A stretch of DNA of 6,630 nt from Planctomicrobium sp. (GCA_029259835.1 JAJDEL010000014.1:1-6630), one strand, 5' to 3'. Positions 1-6,543 are shown, counted from the first letter of the stretch. Program-made: numbers and translations. The notes: generated by a model from the sequence alone, not told the origin.

Positions 1-2351
1 TCATCGCCACCGTCGCCACACGCGCTGCCGCCGAAGGTTTCGACGTCCGCGTCGTCACCAGCGACAAAGATATCCGGCAATTACTGACTCCAAAGGTCAA
101 AATTTACAGCATCCGCAAGAAGCAGTTTTACGATGAGGAAAACCTCTGGGATGACTGGGGCGTTCGCGCGGATCAAGTGATTGATTTCCAATCTCTCGTC
201 GGCGACAGTGTCGACAACGTTCCCGGTGTTCCACTTGTCGGTCCAAAGAAAGCACAAGCGCTGCTGGAAAAATTCGAAACGCTCGAAGAAGTCTTGGCAA
301 ACGCCGATCAGGCACCGGGGAAGAAACTCTCCGAAAACCTGAAGAACTTCAAAGATCAGGCGTTGATGAGCCGTGAGTTAGTCACGCTGAACGTTGACCT
401 TCCCATTGAATTAAGTTGGGACGATTGCCTCGTTTCGACTCCGGACTACCAGCAACTGTACGACCTTTTCACCGACTTTGGATTTCGTCGCTACGCAAAC
501 GAAATGGAAACCGAACTGCATCAGGCAAAAATTGAAGAAACCGGTTCGCCGAAACGCGACTGGACGAAAGTCGATACGCAGAAGAAGTTCGAAAGCTTTC
601 TGGCTGAACTGAAAGAGCAAGAGAAATTCTGCGTCGATCTCGAAACAACCAGTCTTGATCCGCTTCAGGCAGATATTGTCGGCTGGGCTTTTTGCTGGGA
701 AAGTGGGAATTCGTTCTACATCCCGGTCGCTGGCCCCAAAGGTTCAGCGGTCTTGGGGCATGATGAAGTCCTGGAAGCACTCAAGCCGATTCTCGAAGAT
801 TCCGAGCGACTCATCGTCAATCAGAATATCAAGTACGACATGCTCGTACTCAGACATGCAGGCGTGAAGATCGCCAACATTGGTCTCGACACAATGATCG
901 GTGATTACCTTCTCGATGCCGGCGCCCGTGGGCACAAGCTCGACGATATCTCCAAGAAATATCTGCATCGCCAGATGATTCCGATCAGCGATTTGATCGG
1001 CAAAGGCAAAAAGCAGTTGAAGATGTTCGAAGTCGACGTCGACGATGCTGCCGAATACGCCAGCGAAGACGCCGACGTCTGCTGGCAACTCACAGAAATC
1101 ATCGAAGAGAAACTCCACGAAGAAGATTTGTGGGATCTGTACTGGGATCTCGAACGACCACTCGTACTTGTCCTGGCAGAAATGGAATGGAACGGCATTC
1201 GGGTCGATGTCGACGAACTCCGGCGCCAAAGCGATCATCTCGCCATGCGGCTTTCCGCTTTGATGGGAGAAATCTACGAAGCCGCCGGCACCGAATTCAA
1301 CATCGACTCTCCCAAGCAACTTTCCAAGATATTATTCGACGATCTCAAATTGCCGATCATCAAACGGACCAAAACCGGCATCAGCACAGACCAGGAGGTC
1401 CTGGAGAAACTTGCCTCAGAACATCCTTTACCCGCAAAAATCATCGAACACCGACAACTCTCGAAACTCAAAGGGACCTATCTCGACGCGTTGCCGAACC
1501 TCGTCAACAAACAAACCGGAAACGTCCACACCTCGTTCAGCCAAACGATCGCTGCGACCGGTCGCCTCAGTTCAAGTAACCCCAACCTGCAAAACATTCC
1601 AGTTCGCACAGAAGAAGGCCGATTAATTCGCAAAGCCTTCGGCCCTTCGCAGCCCGGCTGGAAGTTGATCTGCCTCGACTATTCGCAAATCGAACTCCGC
1701 ATCCTGGCGCACTTCTGTCAGGACAAAGAATTGATGAAAGCCTTCCGCAACGGTGAAGACATTCACACTGCCGTCGCCGCGCAGGTCTACGGAGTGACAC
1801 CAGAAGAAGTCGACTCCTCGCAACGCCGCGTTGCGAAGGCCGTCAACTTCGGTGTCATCTACGGGCAGTCTTCCTATGGACTCGCTGGCGCTTTAGACAT
1901 TTCAAAAGACGACGCTGGTCAATTCATCGACGACTACTTCACGAAGTACGCATCGGTTCAAACCTTCATGGACCAGACTCTCGATGAAGTCAAAGAGAGC
2001 GGCTACGCAACAACGATCCTTGGACGCCGCCGAGAGATCACCGGCATTCGTGAAACACGTTGGGGCAATCTCAATCTCCCAGAGCGCACCGCCGTGAACA
2101 CCGTGATTCAAGGTTCAGCCGCTGATTTAATCAAGCGAGCTATGATCAATGTTCATGAGCGGATGCAGCGAGAAAATCACCCTGCCCGCATGTTGCTACA
2201 AATTCACGACGAACTCGTCTTCGAAGCCCCAGAGAAAGATGTCGATTCCCTAATTGCTCTGGCAACCGAAGAAATGGAATCCGCACTCGATCTCGACGTC
2301 CCGATCATTGTCGACTGCAAGCGCGGAGAGAATTGGTTGGATGCAAAGTAG
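1..2351 (+). CDS. polA: DNA polymerase I, 5'-truncated by window edge
   Basis: This is DNA polymerase I, a cytoplasmic repair and Okazaki-fragment-processing enzyme. The reading frame is open from base 3 to the TAG at 2349-2351, giving 782 visible residues. Compared with the roughly 930-aa E. coli protein, about 110-130 N-terminal residues lie upstream of the window. Three domains are visible. The end of the 5'-nuclease (about residues 1-110) has acidic TSDKD (D21, D23) and GDSVDNVPG (D68, D71) followed by a helix-hairpin-helix. The 3'-5' exonuclease (about 190-380) has Exo I DLE (D212, E214), Exo II KYD (D279) and Exo III YxxxD (Y352, D356), so proofreading should be active. The polymerase domain has motif A DYSQIELR (D559), motif B RxxxKxxxFxxxY (K612, F616, Y620) and motif C HDE (735-737). 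F616, at the E. coli F762 position, suggests discrimination against dideoxynucleotides. The C-terminus GENWLDAK matches the family. The GTG at 177 is an internal codon, not the start. A strong terminator follows, so polA ends its transcription unit. Confidence 0.97.
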   Translation, partial: IATVATRAAAEGFDVRVVTSDKDIRQLLTPKVKIYSIRKKQFYDEENLWDDWGVRADQVIDFQSLVGDSVDNVPGVPLVGPKKAQALLEKFETLEEVLANADQAPGKKLSENLKNFKDQALMSRELVTLNVDLPIELSWDDCLVSTPDYQQLYDLFTDFGFRRYANEMETELHQAKIEETGSPKRDWTKVDTQKKFESFLAELKEQEKFCVDLETTSLDPLQADIVGWAFCWESGNSFYIPVAGPKGSAVLGHDEVLEALKPILEDSERLIVNQNIKYDMLVLRHAGVKIANIGLDTMIGDYLLDAGARGHKLDDISKKYLHRQMIPISDLIGKGKKQLKMFEVDVDDAAEYASEDADVCWQLTEIIEEKLHEEDLWDLYWDLERPLVLVLAEMEWNGIRVDVDELRRQSDHLAMRLSALMGEIYEAAGTEFNIDSPKQLSKILFDDLKLPIIKRTKTGISTDQEVLEKLASEHPLPAKIIEHRQLSKLKGTYLDALPNLVNKQTGNVHTSFSQTIAATGRLSSSNPNLQNIPVRTEEGRLIRKAFGPSQPGWKLICLDYSQIELRILAHFCQDKELMKAFRNGEDIHTAVAAQVYGVTPEEVDSSQRRVAKAVNFGVIYGQSSYGLAGALDISKDDAGQFIDDYFTKYASVQTFMDQTLDEVKESGYATTILGRRREITGIRETRWGNLNLPERTAVNTVIQGSAADLIKRAMINVHERMQRENHPARMLLQIHDELVFEAPEKDVDSLIALATEEMESALDLDVPIIVDCKRGENWLDAK

Positions 2352-2437
2352 TTTGCCATACGCTTGAAGTGTTCGGCATTATGGCACTGTCTTCCCCGTG
2401 CCGCTTACTCTCAAGCCTCTTGACCAATGTAAATAGC

Positions 2438-2472
2438 CGGACAATCTCAATAGAGACTTGTCCGACTTTTTT
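2438..2472 (+). terminator. Intrinsic terminator of polA
   Basis: The left arm CGGACAATCTC (2438-2448) pairs with GAGA (2453-2456) plus TTGTCCG (2458-2464), leaving a tetraloop AATA and one bulged C at 2457. Six T residues follow at 2467-2472. This is the classic rho-independent layout for transcription reading rightwards out of polA, whose stop codon is 87 bp upstream. The opposite strand has no comparable T-run after the stem, so it would be weak for the convergent gene on the minus strand. The element sits 20 bp before that gene's stop codon and separates the two convergent units. Confidence 0.85.
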
Positions 2473-2492
2473 AAGCATCACCATGAATTATC

Positions 2493-2822
2493 TTAGTGAT
2501 GAAATCCGTGGCCACCGAAGCGATCCCAGTGTCCGGTTCTGTGATAGTCGTAGTGACCTGGAACATAATCATAGTGGTTCCGGTGACGGACATAGCCACC
2601 AGGGTGATAATCGAAATGGCTGGTATTGTGCCAGACCCGACCACCATATCCGGAACCATGACCGTAATGATTGTAGCTTGGGTAGTTGGAACCAATAGAG
2701 CGATGACCGTGACCGTATCCACTGCCTCCAAAGGATAAGCGAATCCGCCCACCAGCGTCGGCTGAATTTGTGGTCATTCCTAACATGGCAACAACTGCGG
2801 CAACTGCAAGTAAACGTTTCAT
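2493..2822 (-). CDS. Small secreted Gly/His/Tyr-rich protein
   Basis: This 109-aa protein is not assigned to a family I can name with confidence. The start at 2822 is chosen because GGAGGA lies 7 nt upstream and because it places a textbook Sec signal peptide at the N-terminus: MKRLL, a hydrophobic Ala/Val/Leu stretch, then SADA with probable cleavage after A23. A longer frame reaching 2942 exists, but its extra 40 residues would bury the signal. The mature part of about 86 residues contains roughly 20 Gly, 15 His and 11 Tyr and no Cys. Its first half is Gly/Ser/Tyr-rich (SGYGHGH, HYGHGSGYGG). Its second half carries three related units, HFDYHPGGY, HYDYVPG and HYDYHRTGHWD, and it ends GGHGFHH. 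The composition suggests export to the periplasm or cell surface and a low-complexity, possibly metal-binding role, which is inference only. The gene is monocistronic and convergent with polA. Signal peptide, ribosome binding site and strand-specific composition make it a real gene. Confidence 0.85.
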   Translation of the reverse strand: MKRLLAVAAVVAMLGMTTNSADAGGRIRLSFGGSGYGHGHRSIGSNYPSYNHYGHGSGYGGRVWHNTSHFDYHPGGYVRHRNHYDYVPGHYDYHRTGHWDRFGGHGFHH

Positions 2823-2829
2823 CGTGATC

Positions 2830-2835
2830 TCCTCC
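2830..2835 (-). promoter_or_regulatory. Strong ribosome binding site that fixes the small-protein start
   Basis: Read on the minus strand, GGAGGA lies 7 nt before the ATG at 2822-2820. It is the best Shine-Dalgarno match in the window and decides between this start and the upstream ATG at 2942. Confidence 0.85.
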
Positions 2836-2898
2836 ACCGGTGTGATTGGTTCCCCCAAGACTGAATTGCCTTGATGCTTCGATAAAACGCAATCAGAG

Positions 2899-2953
2899 TG
2901 CCAGTTCGGCAAAATATGCCGGTCAGGGTCACAGACAGGCAATTTATGCCGGT
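2899..2953. promoter_or_regulatory. Cluster of TGCC/GGCA palindromes, candidate operator
   Basis: Five half-sites occur in 52 bp: TGCC 2899-2902, GGCA 2908-2911, TGCC 2917-2920, GGCA 2938-2941 and TGCC 2947-2950. The first three are spaced 9 bp start to start. Two boxes, GGCAAAATATGCCGGT (2908-2923) and GGCAATTTATGCCGGT (2938-2953), are 14/16 identical and exactly 30 bp apart, close to three helical turns. The first extends to CGGCA-N5-TGCCG (2907-2921). The cluster lies 77-131 bp upstream of the small secreted protein's ATG, the usual place for a transcription-factor site. No regulator gene is in the window, and a role is inferred from symmetry and position only. Confidence 0.4.
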
Positions 2954-3195
2954 TTTTCCTAATTTTCTTTGCATCAACGACTCTAGGAAGTGTCGCGAGT
3001 ATGATTTAAGTGTCGTCACAATGGTGTCGTTATGCATTACGCAAGTCTGCTATTCTTTTTTGGCGTACCAGTACTGACCGCTGTGAATTTCTTCTCTCGA
3101 AAAACCCTCAATCACATAGTTCGTCAGTGGGATGGATAAAAACAGGTGAAATTCTCAAACCAACATGCGATACTCACGCCTGCGCGAAATCATTT

Positions 3196-3214
3196 GTGCC
3201 ATTCAACTTGGCAC
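3196..3214. promoter_or_regulatory. Inverted repeat ahead of the aldehyde dehydrogenase
   Basis: GTGCCA (3196-3201) and TGGCAC (3209-3214) form a perfect 6-bp inverted repeat around a 7-nt centre. It sits 13 nt upstream of the Shine-Dalgarno sequence of the aldehyde dehydrogenase. It could be an operator or a short mRNA hairpin. It shares the TGCC/GGCA core with the cluster at 2899-2953, but the spacing differs. Confidence 0.3.
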
Positions 3215-3227
3215 CCTTATTCAATAC

Positions 3228-3234
3228 AAGGAAG
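3228..3234 (+). promoter_or_regulatory. Ribosome binding site fixing the aldehyde dehydrogenase start
   Basis: AAGGAAG lies 5 nt before the ATG at 3240. The in-frame ATG at 3165 has no such sequence upstream, so the start at 3240 is preferred. Confidence 0.75.
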
Positions 3235-3239
3235 CTTTC

Positions 3240-4718
3240 ATGTCAACCGTTTCTCCTGATGAAGCTATCGCTGTTGCTCCGACTATTCGCCAGACACAAT
3301 TATTGATTGGCGGTCAATGGCTAGACTCCGTGAGCGGTGAGACCTTCGCCACAATTCATCCGGCGACCGAAGAGAAAATCGCTGACGTCGCTCAAGCAAA
3401 TGCCGAGGACGTCGATCTCGCAGTCAAAGCTGCTCGCAAGGCATTCGAATCGGGCCCTTGGCCGAAAATGGATGCTCGTGATCGTGGTCGGCTCTTGAAC
3501 AAACTGGCGGACCTCATGGAGGACAATGCCGAAGAGTTAGCAGCACTGGAAACGCTCGATAATGGGAAGCCGATTGGCGATGCCCGCGCTGCCGACATCC
3601 CGCTCGCAATCGACTGCTTCCGTTACTACGCTGGCTGGGCTGACAAGATCACTGGCGACACGATTCCGATTCGCGGCGATTACTTCTGCTACACCCGTCG
3701 GGAACCACTCGGAGTTTGCGGACAAATCATTCCCTGGAATTTCCCTGTTCTGATGGCTTCGTGGAAATGGGCGCCTGCCCTCGCTGCTGGTTGTACGATT
3801 GTGATGAAGCCTGCGGAACAAACACCGCTATCATGTCTTCGCATGGCAGAACTTGCCCTCGAAGCTGGTTTCCCACCAGGCGTGATCAACGTCGTCACCG
3901 GCTATGGTGTCACCGGAGCCGCCATCGGCAAGCTCCCTGATGTCGATAAAATCGCCTTCACCGGTTCAACAGAAACCGCGCAATTGATCATGGCGGACGC
4001 CGCTCAAACACTCAAACGAACGACGCTCGAGTTAGGTGGAAAGTCGCCGAATATCGTTTTCGCTGATTGTGATATCGACGCAGCCATCGCAGGCGCCGAG
4101 TTCGGTTTGTTCTTCAATCAAGGTCAGTGTTGCTGTGCTGGGAGTCGACTCTTTGTTGAAGAATCGATCCATGAAGAATTCGTCAAACGACTCGTCGCCC
4201 GCGCACAAGAACGAAAACTCGGGAATCCATTCGATCCAGCAACAACGCAAGGACCTCAGATCGACGCCGATCAGTTCAACAAGATCTTGGACTACATCGA
4301 ACGCGGCAAGAACGCTGGTGCAACCTGTGTCACAGGGGGAGGACGAGAAGGCGATCAGGGGTTCTTCGTGCAACCGACTGTCTTTGACAATGTCAGCGAC
4401 GACATGGATATCGCGACCGACGAAATCTTCGGCCCGGTCCTCAGTATCTTCCCGTTCCGTGATATCGATGAAGTGATCGAACGCGCGAATAAAACATTCT
4501 ACGGTCTCGCTGCTGCCGTCTGGACGAAAGACGTTTCCAAGGCGCACCGAATTGCCGCAGCCGTTCGAGCAGGCACGGTTTGGATTAACTGTTACGACGT
4601 CTTCGATGCCGCCGCCCCGTTCGGTGGCTTTAAAATGTCCGGCACCGGCCGCGAACTCGGAGAAGCAGCACTCGCAAACTACACGGAATTGAAAACCGTC
4701 ACAATGAATCTCGGTTAA
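3240..4718 (+). CDS. NAD-dependent aldehyde dehydrogenase (ALDH1/ALDH2-like)
   Basis: This 492-aa enzyme should oxidise an aldehyde to the carboxylic acid with NAD in the cytoplasm; the substrate cannot be read from the sequence. Length and motifs are those of a complete member of the ALDH superfamily. The oxyanion Asn is N167 in PWNFPV. The cofactor-binding K190 and E193 lie in KPAEQTP, and Glu at that place normally favours NAD over NADP. The Rossmann turn is FTGST (240-244). The general base is E264 in LELGGK. The nucleophile is C298, the middle of three Cys in [13 protein letters not shown], and the nicotinamide-ribose contact is E395 in EIFGPV. The stretches [11 protein letters not shown] and [15 protein letters not shown] are also typical. 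No signal peptide is seen once the start is placed at 3240, which has a good ribosome binding site. It is divergent from the small secreted protein and ends 24 bp before the inverted-repeat element; no independent T-tailed terminator is visible. Confidence 0.96.
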   Translation: MSTVSPDEAIAVAPTIRQTQLLIGGQWLDSVSGETFATIHPATEEKIADVAQANAEDVDLAVKAARKAFESGPWPKMDARDRGRLLNKLADLMEDNAEELAALETLDNGKPIGDARAADIPLAIDCFRYYAGWADKITGDTIPIRGDYFCYTRREPLGVCGQIIPWNFPVLMASWKWAPALAAGCTIVMKPAEQTPLSCLRMAELALEAGFPPGVINVVTGYGVTGAAIGKLPDVDKIAFTGSTETAQLIMADAAQTLKRTTLELGGKSPNIVFADCDIDAAIAGAEFGLFFNQGQCCCAGSRLFVEESIHEEFVKRLVARAQERKLGNPFDPATTQGPQIDADQFNKILDYIERGKNAGATCVTGGGREGDQGFFVQPTVFDNVSDDMDIATDEIFGPVLSIFPFRDIDEVIERANKTFYGLAAAVWTKDVSKAHRIAAAVRAGTVWINCYDVFDAAAPFGGFKMSGTGRELGEAALANYTELKTVTMNLG

Positions 4719-4742
4719 TCATCTATTTTCAATTCAACATGC

Positions 4743-4946
4743 TTAGCCGCTCACTTGATATCTTTCGTTGAGACACAAGAAAGCCCGAAGGGCCGTCCCG
4801 TTGGGACTCGTCTTGCGGTTGTTGCTCTTCCCCAGGGCAGCACTTCGTTTCGCCCTGGGCTGACATCAATCTGGCTCTTCGGACCGACAGGCTTCAGCCC
4901 TCTGTCGACTTGTCTCTCACTCACAGACTCAAAAGTGAGCGGCTAA
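4743..4946. repeat. 204-bp element with perfect 14-bp terminal inverted repeats (MITE-like)
   Basis: TTAGCCGCTCACTT (4743-4756) is repeated exactly in inverted orientation at 4933-4946. Both ends carry a TA next to GCCGCTCACTT, as would be left by insertion at a TA target (IS630/Tc1-mariner style). Inside are GC-rich hairpins: GCCC-GAA-GGGC (4783-4793), GTCCC-GTT-GGGAC (4795-4807), CCCAGGGC-N13-GCCCTGGG (4831-4859) and CGACAG-N11-CTGTCG (4885-4907). It fills nearly all of the gap between the aldehyde dehydrogenase and the sulfatase. It encodes no transposase. The frame running from one terminal repeat to the other looks like a by-product. Structure is seen directly; that it is a dispersed, formerly mobile repeat is inference, and a folded untranslated RNA is an alternative. 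Confidence 0.7.
4831..4859. repeat. 8-bp-stem GC hairpin inside the inverted-repeat element
   Basis: CCCAGGGC (4831-4838) and GCCCTGGG (4852-4859) form a perfect 8-bp stem around a 13-nt loop. It is the strongest fold within the element. No T-run follows on either strand, so it is not a simple intrinsic terminator. Confidence 0.6.
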
Positions 4947-4999
4947 ATTTTCACTTGAACATTATTTTCTTAACTCTCGTGCTTACAAATACAATTCAA
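4947..4999 (+). promoter_or_regulatory. AT-rich leader of the sulfatase without Shine-Dalgarno
   Basis: These 53 bp lie between the inverted-repeat element and the sulfatase ATG. No purine-rich ribosome binding site is present. TTGAAC (4955-4960) resembles a -35 box, and TACAAA (4984-4989) or TACAAT (4990-4995) resembles a -10 box, but they are 23 and 29 bp from TTGAAC, too far for a standard sigma-70 pair. Either -10-like box would give a transcript starting at or almost at the ATG. Promoter assignment is weak. Confidence 0.25.
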
Positions 5000-6538
5000 A
5001 TGAAAAACTTATTGAAACTATTCCTCGCTGTCGTTCCGATTTTCTTTCTCGCGACGCGTCTCTTCGCTGCTGAAAAGCCTGTACCCAACGCATCTCGTCC
5101 GAACGTGATCGTCATTCTGATTGACGATTTACGATATGACACATTCGGATTCATGGGGCATCCGTTTATCGAAACGCCGCATCTCGATGCAATGGCTGCT
5201 GGAGGGATGCAGTTTACGAACGCGTTCGTCACAACGTCGTTGTGTTCACCAGCACGAGCATCATTTCTGACCGGTCAGTATATGCACAATCACAAGGTCG
5301 TGGATAACAACGATCTCATGCGTAAGGGGACGATCACGTTCCCTCAGCTTCTTCAAAAAGCGGATTACGAAACCTCATTCATCGGCAAATGGCACATGGG
5401 CGGATCGAGCGATGCTCCGCGTCCCGGCTTCGATCACTGGGTCAGCTTTCGCGGTCAGGGAACCTACGCCCCAGGCAAGCAGACAATGAACATTAACGGC
5501 AAACTCGCACCGCGCCAGAAATACATGACCGATGAACTCACCGATTACGCAACCAGCTGGCTTGACGAGCAATCCCAGGACAAACCCTTTCTGCTGTACC
5601 TCTCGCACAAAGGAGTTCACGGTCTGTACGACCCGGCTCCGCGTCATCGAGATCTTTATAAAGATGCAAACTGGACGCCTCCGAAATCTATGGCGGACAC
5701 GAAGGAGAATCGAATCGGCAAACCGATGTGGTTACAAGATCAACGTAACACCTGGCACGGCGTTGAGTTTCCTTATCACGGACGGTCCGGGCAAACGATT
5801 GAGGAGATGTACAAACATTATTGCGAGATGATCCTCTCCATCGATGATAGCGTCGGGGCCGTCATGCAGTCACTTCGCGAACGTGGACTGGACAAGAACA
5901 CGCTGGTTCTCTTTACTAGCGATGGCGGTCATTTCTGGGGCGAGCACGGCTTGATTGATAAACGGTGTGCCTACGAAGAATCGATGCGAATTCCTCTGCT
6001 CGCGTACTTCCCGAACATGATTTCTCCAGATGCAAAGTGCGATGCTATCGTCGCCAACATCGACGTCGCTCCCACTCTGCTTGAAGTCTGCGGCGTCGCC
6101 GCTTCCGATTCCATGGACGGCAGCAGTTTCGCGCAGTTGCTCAAGAGGCCTCAATACCGAAAAGGTTGGCGAAAGAATCAGCTCTACGAGTATTACTGGG
6201 AACCAAACTTCCCGCAGACGCCGACAACATTCGCCCTTCGAGGAGACCGCTTCAAACTCATTCAATACCACGGTATCTACGATACCGATGAGTTGTACGA
6301 CATCACCACCGACCCTCGAGAGACGAACAACCTGATCGATGATCCCAAGTTACAACCGGTCGTCACAAAAATGCGAAAGCAGCTTCACGAGGAACTCAAA
6401 AAGACGAACGGCCTCGCAATCCCCCTCGGTTTCAAACGCAACCACGGAGCCAGTCTCCGCAGAGCCGATGGATCAAAACGAGCGGAGTTCCCGCAACAGT
6501 TGATTCATTCACCGCCAAAGAAAAAGTCATCGCATTAG
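5000..6538 (+). CDS. Secreted type I (formylglycine) sulfatase
   Basis: This 512-aa enzyme should hydrolyse sulfate esters, probably on a polysaccharide or other external substrate; the exact substrate is not predictable here. The Sec signal peptide (MKNLLKLFLAVVPIFFLATRLFA, cleavage near A23) places it outside the cytoplasm. The sulfatase signature SLCSPARASFLTG has C82 as the residue oxidised to formylglycine by a separate activating enzyme, which is not in the window. Other active-site parts are D42/D43 in LIDD, K130 and H132 in FIGKWH, K204 and H207 in HKGVH, D308 in TSDGG, and K321 in IDKRCAYEES. At the second metal-ligand position, usually Asn, Gln or His, there is G309. The C-terminal ELYDITTDPRETNNL is the usual end of this sulfatase group, followed by a tail of about 45 residues with a basic end (PPKKKSSH). 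The ATG at 5000 is chosen because it begins the signal peptide; it has no Shine-Dalgarno sequence. Confidence 0.94.
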   Translation: MKNLLKLFLAVVPIFFLATRLFAAEKPVPNASRPNVIVILIDDLRYDTFGFMGHPFIETPHLDAMAAGGMQFTNAFVTTSLCSPARASFLTGQYMHNHKVVDNNDLMRKGTITFPQLLQKADYETSFIGKWHMGGSSDAPRPGFDHWVSFRGQGTYAPGKQTMNINGKLAPRQKYMTDELTDYATSWLDEQSQDKPFLLYLSHKGVHGLYDPAPRHRDLYKDANWTPPKSMADTKENRIGKPMWLQDQRNTWHGVEFPYHGRSGQTIEEMYKHYCEMILSIDDSVGAVMQSLRERGLDKNTLVLFTSDGGHFWGEHGLIDKRCAYEESMRIPLLAYFPNMISPDAKCDAIVANIDVAPTLLEVCGVAASDSMDGSSFAQLLKRPQYRKGWRKNQLYEYYWEPNFPQTPTTFALRGDRFKLIQYHGIYDTDELYDITTDPRETNNLIDDPKLQPVVTKMRKQLHEELKKTNGLAIPLGFKRNHGASLRRADGSKRAEFPQQLIHSPPKKKSSH

Positions 6539-6543
6539 AAAGT

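Larger units (their letters stand above)
2823..3239. other. 417-bp divergent intergenic region
   Basis: This stretch separates the minus-strand small secreted protein from the plus-strand aldehyde dehydrogenase, so it must hold both sets of upstream signals. I see no convincing protein-coding gene in it: the short frames crossing it have no ribosome binding site, no recognisable motif, and run into neighbouring genes. It contains a cluster of TGCC/GGCA half-sites (2899-2953), three GTGTCG copies (2990-2995, 3010-3015, 3024-3029), an 8-bp palindrome CAGTACTG (3069-3076) and a 6-bp-arm inverted repeat (3196-3214). I could not identify a convincing sigma-70 -35/-10 pair for either gene by eye. 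Confidence 0.7.

Noticed and set aside
744..1319. 191-codon antisense frame within polA
   Set aside because: It is opposite strongly conserved exonuclease and linker coding sequence, has no family motif, and is explained by codon bias.
2383..2402. GGCAC/GTGCC hairpin just after polA as a terminator
   Set aside because: It has only a 5-bp stem and no T-run. The hairpin at 2438-2472 is far stronger.
2496..2738. Plus-strand frames overlapping the small secreted protein gene
   Set aside because: The minus-strand frame has a signal peptide and ribosome binding site; the plus-strand translations are its complement with no independent support.
2823..2942. 40-residue extension of the small secreted protein on the minus strand
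   Set aside because: It would bury the signal peptide, and the internal ATG at 2822 has the best Shine-Dalgarno sequence in the window.
3165..3239. 25-residue N-terminal extension of the aldehyde dehydrogenase
   Set aside because: There is no ribosome binding site at 3165, whereas AAGGAAG precedes 3240. The extension is not family-like and covers the palindrome at 3196-3214.
4032..4547. 171-codon antisense frame within the aldehyde dehydrogenase
   Set aside because: It is opposite the catalytic region of a conserved enzyme, with no recognisable motif or ribosome binding site.
4755..4946. 63-codon frame inside the inverted-repeat element as a protein-coding gene
   Set aside because: It starts with TTG inside one terminal repeat and stops in the other, has no ribosome binding site and no recognisable domain. 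It is best explained as a translated repeat.
4910..4999. 30-residue N-terminal extension of the sulfatase from a TTG
   Set aside because: It would begin within the inverted-repeat element and place a second hydrophobic stretch ahead of a clear signal peptide that starts at the ATG at 5000.
3240..6538. Aldehyde dehydrogenase and sulfatase as a single operon for sulfated-sugar breakdown
   Set aside because: They are 281 bp apart with a hairpin-rich inverted-repeat element between them, and nothing in the sequence ties their substrates together.
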